A stretch of DNA of 19,870 nt, taken from contig JAUPUA010000011.1 in NCBI GenBank assembly GCA_030917805.1, forward strand, positions 1 through 19,870, read 5' to 3'. Of the stretch, positions 7,053-12,352 are shown piece after piece. The notes under the pieces were generated by a model that did no database searches, had not been told where the DNA came from, and saw only the letters and a program-made list of their open reading frames with translations. Source of the DNA: Patescibacteria group bacterium. GTDB lineage: Bacteria > Patescibacteriota > Saccharimonadia > Saccharimonadales > HK-STAS-PATE-42. The position numbers were made by a program, and so were the translations under genes. Numbering within the stretch: position 1 is the stretch's first letter; each line of letters opens with the position of its first letter.

Positions 7053-7398
7053 TTACTTCATTTGGTTCAGGAAACATTTCATCCATAGCTACAGAATAAG
7101 CACCCACGACACCCCAAAGAGGAGACTCCAGCAAACCATAATGAAGAGCACCACCTATATTAGCCTGAATGTCAGTCATGCCCAAATCCACCATGTCTCT
7201 TAGGTGAATGGCCACAGGAGTAGTAGCCTGCCCAGTCTTCATATGTCTACTAGCCCTGTAAGCTGAATCTATATCGGCAACCGTGAAGAACTGATAGTTC
7301 TCCATACTAAAGCCCAACACAACATCGGTAACACCAATAAATCTTTTTTTTGAAAAAATGGTATTGGCAACCTTCTCTAAATCAAAACCTTTTCTCAT
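7048..7398 (-). CDS. Cassette 1: small soluble protein, unknown function
   Basis: I do not recognise the 116-residue product. It begins MRKGFDLEKV, is soluble, and has a Gly/Ala-rich C-terminal third (IGGALHYGLL, WGVVGAYSVA) that may pack as helices. It ends with an acidic tail (DEMFPEPNEVK). No metal-binding or catalytic motif is evident. The frame stays open upstream to 7500, but that extension crosses tRNA-Asp and the promoter, so ATG at 7398 is taken as the start. It lies 7 bases after a -10 box and has no Shine-Dalgarno. The stop codon TAG is part of repeat copy B. Confidence 0.62.
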   Translation of the reverse strand: MRKGFDLEKVANTIFSKKRFIGVTDVVLGFSMENYQFFTVADIDSAYRASRHMKTGQATTPVAIHLRDMVDLGMTDIQANIGGALHYGLLESPLWGVVGAYSVAMDEMFPEPNEVK

Positions 7399-7405
7399 GA
7401 AACAA

Positions 7406-7435
7406 ATAATACCACAAAAGTGGCATACGAGTCTA
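7406..7435 (-). promoter_or_regulatory. Cassette 1 promoter with inverted repeat
   Basis: On the minus strand TAGACT (7430-7435), just past the tRNA CCA, is followed by 18 bases and TATTAT (7406-7411) preceded by TGG. An inverted repeat ATGCCAC-TTTT-GTGGTAT (7409-7426, one G-T pair) overlaps it. It is closely similar to the cassette 2 element. The ATG follows 7 bases after the -10. Confidence 0.55.
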
Positions 7436-7472
7436 TAGTGGCGGGCCCGACCAGGTTCGAACTGGCGATCTC
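7429..7472 (-). repeat. tRNA-side attachment-like site (A), overlapping the tRNA-Asp 3' half
   Basis: This stretch aligns without gaps to the 44-bp repeats. Identity to copy B is strongest over 7430-7444 (15 of 15), which covers the end of the acceptor stem, the encoded CCA and seven flanking bases. Upstream identity is scattered, with CCAG of the T stem shared. It may be the original insertion site. Confidence 0.6.
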
Positions 7473-7514
7473 CTCCGTGACAGGGAGGCATGTTAACCAC
7501 TACACCACGAGCCC
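7439..7514 (-). tRNA. tRNA-Asp (anticodon GTC), CCA encoded
   Basis: On the minus strand it folds as a 76-base cloverleaf. Acceptor arm GGGCTCG pairs with CGGGCCC (two G-T pairs). The anticodon stem CCTCC/GGAGG carries loop CTGTCAC with anticodon GTC. T arm GCCAG-TTCGAAC-CTGGT follows. Discriminator G and CCA are encoded at 7439-7442. It sits directly upstream of the cassette array, whose repeats copy its 3' end. Confidence 0.95.
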
Positions 7515-7520
7515 ATAAAA

Positions 7521-7538
7521 AGTTTCATTAAAGAAACT
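7521..7538 (-). other. AT-rich hairpin followed by T-run before tRNA-Asp
   Basis: On the minus strand AGTTTC-TTTAAT-GAAACT is followed by TTTTTAT, ending at the tRNA. The stem has only 6 bp with two G-C pairs, so it is at best a weak terminator or attenuator. It lies between the likely tRNA promoter and the tRNA itself. Confidence 0.35.
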
Positions 7539-7548
7539 CTATATTGTT

Positions 7549-7554
7549 ATTATA
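7549..7554 (-). promoter_or_regulatory. Probable -10 box for tRNA-Asp
   Basis: TATAAT on the minus strand, 34 bases before the tRNA 5' end and downstream of the isomerase stop. The -35 candidate (TTTATG) is weak. Confidence 0.45.
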
Positions 7555-7621
7555 ACATCCCTATCACCGTACATAAAAGCCTACGGCCTAACAGCACAAC
7601 AAATCCCTACCCGCCTAACTA

Positions 7622-8749
7622 TTACTCAACCTTACCAATCTCGGGCTCACTAAGTTTAATGTTGCGTCGAATCTTGCCGGCAGCCTCAAGTTCAGTCATA
7701 TACTTTTCAATTGGAGCAAACTGAACCCGAATCATCTGAACCTCTTTTTCATCTTCAGAATAAGTCTTTATATTCTTAAATATATAGAAGGCATCATTAG
7801 TAACAACTGGTTCAGAGGTTGCACCCTCTGGTAGATTCTTTAAAGCTTCTAAAACGGTGTAGCTAAAGTTAATATTATTAAGCTTTAAGTTTACCTTACC
7901 GATTCTACCGCTGTTAGCCTTGCTAATCTCATCATCAGAATAAGCCTTTGCCACTTCTTCAAAAGCAACCCCATCAGAAAGCTGATCACGGGCTGAATTC
8001 AGCTGAACCTTTGCCACTTCATCAATACTTGAGAGCACCTTCTTCTTGAGCAGAACTTGCCTATAGAACCTTTCATAATCACTAACGTCCCACCCGTAGT
8101 GCGCTCTAAGTGTTGTTGCAAGCTCTTCCTTAGATGAATTACCCCTTAAGACTAGAAGCTCATTTATTGAGTTATTGAGATCTGCATCACTAATACTAAT
8201 ATTCAAATCTCGAGCCTTCTTACGAATAAAGGCATAACCCTCAGCCTGGGATAGAGCCTCACGTTTCTTCTGTTCGATTATCTTGTTGCCATCCTCAGTT
8301 TTAACATCAATCTTCTCTGCACCAACTCCATTAAAATCAACAAGGTAATGAACGTTTTGCTTCAAGATAAATAGATATTCTTCGTAGCTGACCCGCTCTC
8401 CGTCGACGTTACTCGCATTATAAGGAGCAATTCTTGAAGCATTATAGGCCAGACCACTATAGCTCTGTTTCTTTTGCAAAAGATAAAAGCTGTACCCAAA
8501 AAATAGCGCTGTAACTAAGAATATAAAGCCTAAAGAACCAACCATTACATGGAACCTTGCCTTCTTTAACTGTTTTTTATGTCTTCTTCCTCGCTTTAAA
8601 GCCTCATCTCTGTGTACCTTTAAAGCCTCATCAAGTTCACCCTGTGATTGCGGAGTGGCAAGTTGCGTAGTTTTTGCTGGCGTAGGCTGAACAGGGCTTA
8701 CCGGAGCCTTCCTTACCACCCTTTTTCCCACCTCGCTAATTCTATTCAT
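7622..8749 (-). CDS. Membrane-anchored PpiC/parvulin-type peptidyl-prolyl isomerase
   Basis: Predicted extracytoplasmic folding factor of the SurA/PrsA class. The 375-residue product has a Lys/Arg-rich cytosolic N-terminus (about 1-65), one transmembrane anchor at about 66-91, a SurA-N-like helical region (about 115-240) and a parvulin domain at about 245-328. The last shows the typical AFEEVAKAYSDDEISKANSG pattern and a degenerate LPEGATSEPV. A C-terminal tail of about 45 residues follows. An ATG ten codons upstream exists, but ATG at 8749 has AGAGG seven bases before it and overlaps the stop of the bPH gene by 8 bases, a typical coupled arrangement. It probably assists folding of secreted or surface proteins. 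Confidence 0.85.
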   Translation of the reverse strand: MNRISEVGKRVVRKAPVSPVQPTPAKTTQLATPQSQGELDEALKVHRDEALKRGRRHKKQLKKARFHVMVGSLGFIFLVTALFFGYSFYLLQKKQSYSGLAYNASRIAPYNASNVDGERVSYEEYLFILKQNVHYLVDFNGVGAEKIDVKTEDGNKIIEQKKREALSQAEGYAFIRKKARDLNISISDADLNNSINELLVLRGNSSKEELATTLRAHYGWDVSDYERFYRQVLLKKKVLSSIDEVAKVQLNSARDQLSDGVAFEEVAKAYSDDEISKANSGRIGKVNLKLNNINFSYTVLEALKNLPEGATSEPVVTNDAFYIFKNIKTYSEDEKEVQMIRVQFAPIEKYMTELEAAGKIRRNIKLSEPEIGKVE

Positions 8750-9236
8750 CAAAACCTCTAAACTTATTATAATTTGCAACCATCAAATTGTGCGCTTCTG
8801 CCGGTTTACGGATCTTTTCTAGCACAATATCACCAGACTGCGTCTGAACAACAATTGTACCAAATCCTAGCATCGCTTGCATCAAGCCTTTTGTCGCATA
8901 GTTTGTATTAATAATACTCTCATAGGGTATATCTACTACGCCCCTCTTAAAGAGCCCTTTTTGACTAACAATCTCCAGGCCGCTGTTACTAAGAACCGCA
9001 ACACTAAACCACCAGCTAACGAATTGACTAAAGAACAATAAACCAAATATCACGCTCAGGAACATTACGATCTCTGGCCTCGCATTAAATTTAAGGCCCA
9101 TAACAACAGCGACAGAGCCAAGAACTAAGAATAATATCCCCTTATCGAGCGCTACCAAGTGGCGCCGAAGAACCGCTAGAACCTCTTTTGATCCCCTGGC
9201 CGTAGCACTACTTTCTACCTTTTGATCATCATCCAT
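8742..9236 (-). CDS. bPH-domain (DUF304-like) membrane protein
   Basis: The 164-residue product has two adjacent membrane helices at about 32-50 and 56-80. A bacterial pleckstrin-homology-like domain follows, with strands NSGLEIVSQKGLFKRGVVDIP, the IPYESI motif typical of bPH2/YdbS-type proteins (about 102-107), and a final helix PAEAHNLM. Such proteins are membrane-associated with poorly known roles. GGGGA lies a few bases before the ATG. It is translationally coupled to the downstream isomerase (8-base overlap) and starts 27 bases after the GNAT gene. Confidence 0.8.
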   Translation of the reverse strand: MDDDQKVESSATARGSKEVLAVLRRHLVALDKGILFLVLGSVAVVMGLKFNARPEIVMFLSVIFGLLFFSQFVSWWFSVAVLSNSGLEIVSQKGLFKRGVVDIPYESIINTNYATKGLMQAMLGFGTIVVQTQSGDIVLEKIRKPAEAHNLMVANYNKFRGFDE

Positions 9237-9263
9237 TATTCCCCAATTTTAACACAAGCACTT

Positions 9264-9764
9264 TTAAAGCTCTTTGATCATGTAGATACAATGATCAATA
9301 ACTTTTTCTTTCGTACCATCATCTTGGTCCTCAAACCAAACACTGTCAAACTCTCCAATACCAGAATCTTGGTACCCCAACCTCTCATATAGCTCTTTCG
9401 CCTTCGTATTAGAAGTATCAACAGCTAAACCAACCTGTTTAAAGCCTTTCTCTTTACATATTCTCTCTGCCTCCTCAATCAATTTACGTCCTATTCCTTT
9501 AGAGCGCATCTCTGGAGGATACGTCCCTATGGCGTTTAGCTCTGGGCAAGTATTAATTCTTGACTTCACATATTCCTCATCCGAACCCACAAGTATCAAA
9601 TTTAAATGACCCACCGGTATATTTTCTTTCCATGCAATCAAATACTCAGAGACTCCCTTTTCTTGATTATTAAAACGGTTTATATGAAAAGACGGGCGAG
9701 GTATATAGGCTCCAAGGAGTTGAACATCTTCTTTGCGACACTTTCTAATTACAATATCTTCCAT
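9264..9764 (-). CDS. GNAT family N-acetyltransferase
   Basis: The 166-residue product carries a canonical GNAT fold. After the beta strand of GHLNLILV comes motif A as MRSKGIGRKLIEEAE (about 86-100), with RSKGIG matching R/Q-x-x-G-x-G/A. Motif B follows as NTKAKELYERLGYQ (about 119-132), which binds acetyl-CoA. It resembles RimI-like and small-molecule acetyltransferases, and the substrate is unknown. The ATG is only 3 bases after the methyltransferase stop, so the genes are cotranscribed. No clear Shine-Dalgarno is visible, and translational coupling is likely. Confidence 0.88.
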   Translation of the reverse strand: MEDIVIRKCRKEDVQLLGAYIPRPSFHINRFNNQEKGVSEYLIAWKENIPVGHLNLILVGSDEEYVKSRINTCPELNAIGTYPPEMRSKGIGRKLIEEAERICKEKGFKQVGLAVDTSNTKAKELYERLGYQDSGIGEFDSVWFEDQDDGTKEKVIDHCIYMIKEL

Positions 9765-9767
9765 AGG

Positions 9768-10730
9768 CTAATTTGTGCTCAATTTTAACACAAGCACCTT
9801 CTTCCCAGAGATTAAAACATTTAACCTAGCTTCTACTATCATTCCAGATGCTAATGCTGCCGCCTCCAACTCCTCTTTTTTAGATGAAAGCATCACAATC
9901 TTTCCGCCCGGTTCCACTCTAGCTTTAGCAACCCGTAAAAACTCGGCGTAAAGTTTGCCTAAGTCACCCACATAATCTTCAAACTCCCCCCATGGAGGAT
10001 CTGCAACGATCAAATCAAAATTGCCTTCGGTACTCTTTAAATAGTTAACCACATCAGAGGCTGCCACGCGTGCCCTTTTATCGCTCTTAAACCTCGGCTT
10101 TAAGTTATTCACCAACCTGCTATCCTTTTCGACCAGAACCACACTAATCGGCTCAAAGTTACTTAAAAAAGTATTACTAACACCTCCATGCCCAGCAAAA
10201 GCATCCAACACTTTACTGCCTTTCTTAATATTGCCTAGCTCGCAAAGCAGACTAACCACATCCGCATGTAGCTCACCCTTTTCAGACTTAACTTTATTAA
10301 CCGGCAACTTCATCCCAAAGAAGCAAAGCCCACTTTTACGCTTAGAAATTATGAAATCAACATCTGGCTCAAAAGCAGAATACTTAAGTTTAGTTTTTAA
10401 ACTGACCTCTCTAATTACCTCGACCCTAGTCTCGCCATCTAGCTTACTAGGCCTATTCCCTTCAAAACTTCTAATACTAAATCTATAGCCTTCTGGGGCT
10501 ACAAAACTATTCGGCAAACTTAAGTTCAACCCAGGGATATCATCACTTTGACTAAAAACCTCTATGATCGATTTTGCAAAACCCAATTCGGGGGAGGTTA
10601 CTCTTTTACTAAACTCTACCAAAGCAAAGCCCTCTTCATTCAACTCAATCTTCACGCCGGCCTTTTTCAAAAGACCAACCACCAGCTCCTCAAAACCTGG
10701 AGCAAAATTAATAGCGTATAAATAATTCAT
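9768..10730 (-). CDS. THUMP-like, class I SAM-dependent RNA methyltransferase
   Basis: Probable tRNA base methyltransferase of the Trm11/Trm14/TrmN group, which methylates the N2 of guanine. The 320-residue protein has an N-terminal THUMP-like half (about 1-140), ending in the typical EPDVDFIISKRKSGLCFFGM strand pair. A Rossmann methyltransferase domain follows, with SAM-binding VLDAFAGHGG (174-183), acidic VEKD (200-203) and catalytic ADPPWGEF (243-250). The D-P-P-W form is typical of N-methyltransferases acting on exocyclic amines. The ATG lies 12 bases after the 3' end of tRNA-Arg with no Shine-Dalgarno, so the message may be released by tRNA 3' processing. The exact target nucleotide is not known. 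Confidence 0.78.
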   Translation of the reverse strand: MNYLYAINFAPGFEELVVGLLKKAGVKIELNEEGFALVEFSKRVTSPELGFAKSIIEVFSQSDDIPGLNLSLPNSFVAPEGYRFSIRSFEGNRPSKLDGETRVEVIREVSLKTKLKYSAFEPDVDFIISKRKSGLCFFGMKLPVNKVKSEKGELHADVVSLLCELGNIKKGSKVLDAFAGHGGVSNTFLSNFEPISVVLVEKDSRLVNNLKPRFKSDKRARVAASDVVNYLKSTEGNFDLIVADPPWGEFEDYVGDLGKLYAEFLRVAKARVEPGGKIVMLSSKKEELEAAALASGMIVEARLNVLISGKKVLVLKLSTN

Positions 10731-10742
10731 ATAATTTCAAAG

Positions 10743-10818
10743 TGGTGCCCCGGGTAAGAGTCGAACCTACAACCTCTTCCTTAGGACGGAATTGCTCTAT
10801 CCATTGAGCTACCGGGGC
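10743..10818 (-). tRNA. tRNA-Arg (anticodon CCT), CCA encoded
   Basis: On the minus strand it is 76 bases long. Acceptor GCCCCGG pairs with CCGGGGC, and the D arm is GCTC/GAGC. The anticodon loop GTCCTAA reads AGG codons, on a stem whose outermost pair is mismatched (A-G). The T arm is GTAGG-TTCGACT-CTTAC, and discriminator A plus CCA is encoded. Position 32 is G, which is unusual. It immediately precedes the RNA methyltransferase gene. Confidence 0.95.
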
Positions 10819-10832
10819 TAACTACTCCCCTG

Positions 10833-10838
10833 ATTATA
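10833..10838 (-). promoter_or_regulatory. Extended -10 box for tRNA-Arg
   Basis: TGGTATAAT on the minus strand, 14 bases before the tRNA 5' end. No good -35 is visible; the extended TGn may compensate. It may drive the run from tRNA-Arg to the isomerase. Confidence 0.5.
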
Positions 10839-10854
10839 CCAAAAAACAGCTCGC

Positions 10855-11436
10855 TTAGATCATGCTTTGCTGATGAACTGTATCGTAATCAAATAGTTCA
10901 CTCTCACTGAACCAAAGCCCCACCTCAAATTCAGCCTCTTCTTTATTACCAGAAGCGTGAACCATATTTCTTATCGGCCTCCCTTGAGCATTTGCAAATG
11001 CAGAAGAGTCAAAAGAAAGATCTCCAGTAATTGTTCCAAGTTCAGCCCTCAAGGGCTCGGTATTACCTCTTATCTTACGAACAACTTCAATTGCATTCGG
11101 ACCAGATATAACCATAGCAAACACAGGGCCACTCTTCATGAAATCTACCAACCAGCCACGAACTTCGTGGCCTATTTTAACAGGATCTTCGTGACCAAAC
11201 TGCTCTTTAACGTCAATACCCAAATCCTTATAGCCATTTAGAGTTCTCTGACCAATTCCCTCAACTAACTCGTCCCTATCTCCAGGATAATGCTTGTCGA
11301 GCAGCTCTTGGTCTGGCCTAAAGAGCTTAGCCCCAATAATTTTTAAGCCCCTTTTTTCAAATCGATCTATAATATCACCCATAATACCTCTTTGAATTGC
11401 ATCTGGCTTTAAAATAACTAAAGTTCGTTCAATCAT
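10855..11436 (-). CDS. ndk: Nucleoside diphosphate kinase with internal insertion
   Basis: Transfers the gamma-phosphate between NTPs and NDPs through a phosphohistidine. The start MIERTLVILKPDAIQRG is typical. The active-site His is H160 in NMVHASG, and GRPIRN and the GTITGD segment bind nucleotide. The protein has 193 residues against the usual 135-155. The extra 30-35 residues lie at about 51-90 (from YPGDRDELVEG to GHEDPVKIGHE), between the KHY helix and WLVDFMKSGPV, with about 15 more at the C-terminus. The start is supported by GGGAGAT seven bases upstream. A TATAAT about 55 bases upstream overlaps the stop of uppP. Confidence 0.95.
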   Translation of the reverse strand: MIERTLVILKPDAIQRGIMGDIIDRFEKRGLKIIGAKLFRPDQELLDKHYPGDRDELVEGIGQRTLNGYKDLGIDVKEQFGHEDPVKIGHEVRGWLVDFMKSGPVFAMVISGPNAIEVVRKIRGNTEPLRAELGTITGDLSFDSSAFANAQGRPIRNMVHASGNKEEAEFEVGLWFSESELFDYDTVHQQSMI

Positions 11437-11491
11437 ATAACTATCTCCCTTTAAATTTAGATTTTTATTTTGAAATATCCAATACCTCAGT

Positions 11492-11497
11492 ATTATA
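11492..11497 (-). promoter_or_regulatory. -10 box of ndk containing the uppP stop codon
   Basis: TATAAT on the minus strand. Its central TAA (11493-11495) is the uppP stop codon. It lies about 55 bases before the ndk ATG. The -35 is not convincing. Confidence 0.5.
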
Positions 11498-12311
11498 GCA
11501 AAACAAACTGGGTAACAGCTAGGGCTAAAGCAATTCTATAAATTCCAAAAGGCTTCAAGCCTCTCTTTTTAACAACATCCATCAGTATGTAAACTGCCAC
11601 TAAGCCAACTGCAAAGCTTGCAGTGTTGCCAGCGATAAACTGACCAAAATTATTTGCCATGAAATCTCTTCCCTCAGAACTAATGCTTAGCTTAAGAGTC
11701 GCACCTATAATCACGGGTAAGCCGATTAAAAAACTAAAAGTTGCTGCGACCTCTACCCTCATCCCAGTCATTATTCCAGCTAAGATCGTTATGCCCGATC
11801 TAGAGGTCCCAGAGATTAAAGCTAGAGGTTGTACTATTCCCATGACCAAAGCTTGTTTAAAGGTAACTTCCTGAACAACATTTGTGTTCAAGTTTTCTCC
11901 TTTAGTGGACTTAGGCTTTATAAAAATCATCAATATTCCCACTGTTAGAAGCATTATCGTCACAGTTAATGGGCCGTGTAATTCACGCTCAATGAAATCA
12001 CCAAATATTAAACCAATCAAAACGGCAGGAGCTACTCCAACAAGAAGTTTAAGAATTACATCGCTCTTCTCACTTAAGCTCAAAACCTTTCCCAATAGAT
12101 CAGTGGCAACCTTTAATATCTGCTTTCTAAAGAATATTAAGATTACTAAAATCGTACCGAAGTTAAGCAGAGTCTCAGAAGTAAAGGTACTCGGTATATT
12201 TAGAACATCAGCAACCAGGACTAAATGCCCTGAGCTACTAACTGGCAAAAATTCCGTCGCGCCCTGAACTCCCCCTAAAATTATCGCCTGTAAAATCGTG
12301 ATTGCATTCAT
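11493..12311 (-). CDS. uppP: Undecaprenyl-diphosphate phosphatase (UppP/BacA)
   Basis: Integral membrane phosphatase that recycles undecaprenyl pyrophosphate to the carrier lipid for peptidoglycan and other surface polymers; overexpression confers bacitracin resistance in other bacteria. The 272-residue length and the multi-helix profile match the family. Active-site signature 1 is QGATEFLPVSSSGH (about 16-29), with the first Glu of E. coli replaced by Gln, a common variant. Signature 2 is ISGTSRSGIT (about 166-175). The start ATG at 12311 has no clear Shine-Dalgarno, and a TATTAT lies only 2 bases upstream, so the exact start is uncertain. It is divergent from xer, with about 40 bases between the starts. 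Confidence 0.94.
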   Translation of the reverse strand: MNAITILQAIILGGVQGATEFLPVSSSGHLVLVADVLNIPSTFTSETLLNFGTILVILIFFRKQILKVATDLLGKVLSLSEKSDVILKLLVGVAPAVLIGLIFGDFIERELHGPLTVTIMLLTVGILMIFIKPKSTKGENLNTNVVQEVTFKQALVMGIVQPLALISGTSRSGITILAGIMTGMRVEVAATFSFLIGLPVIIGATLKLSISSEGRDFMANNFGQFIAGNTASFAVGLVAVYILMDVVKKRGLKPFGIYRIALALAVTQFVLL

Positions 12312-12340
12312 AATACACTTAAGTCTAGCAGAAACTAGGC

Positions 12341-12346
12341 TATACT
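12341..12346 (+). promoter_or_regulatory. -10 box of the xer gene, 6 bases before ATG
   Basis: TATACT on the plus strand, followed by AAGCTT and ATG at 12353. With normal spacing, transcription would begin at or next to the start codon. The -35 is weak. Confidence 0.45.
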
Positions 12347-12352
12347 AAGCTT

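Larger units (their letters stand above)
5175..7444 (-). mobile_element. Putative tRNA-Asp-anchored tandem gene-cassette array (four cassettes)
   Basis: Reading from tRNA-Asp leftwards, four unrelated single genes are separated by three near-identical 44-bp direct repeats at 7009-7052, 6594-6637 and 5803-5846. The 3' part of each repeat copies the end of the tRNA gene (CCGCCACTATAGACT in tRNA and best copy). Repeat-to-repeat spacing is 420, 415 and 791 bases. Every gene is in the tRNA's orientation, fills its interval and has its own promoter. This fits serial site-specific insertion at the tRNA 3' end, with cassettes too small to carry a recombinase. I see no integrase, transposase or phage gene in the array. 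Activity and circular intermediates are inference. The end beyond 5175 is undefined. Confidence 0.6.

Noticed and set aside
7000..7203. 67-residue plus-strand ORF across repeat copy B
   Set aside because: It opposes the cassette genes, crosses the repeat and overlaps cassette 1; no start signals or recognisable pattern.
7399..7500. N-terminal extension of the cassette 1 gene to an ATG at 7500
   Set aside because: It would translate most of tRNA-Asp and the promoter; the ATG at 7398 fits the -10 spacing.
7521..7538. Strong rho-independent terminator
   Set aside because: The stem has only two G-C pairs and lies between a promoter and the tRNA, so it is listed only as a weak hairpin.
8750..8779. 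Upstream start for the PpiC-type isomerase
   Set aside because: ATG at 8749 has a good Shine-Dalgarno and a coupled overlap; the ten extra residues look unrelated to the protein.
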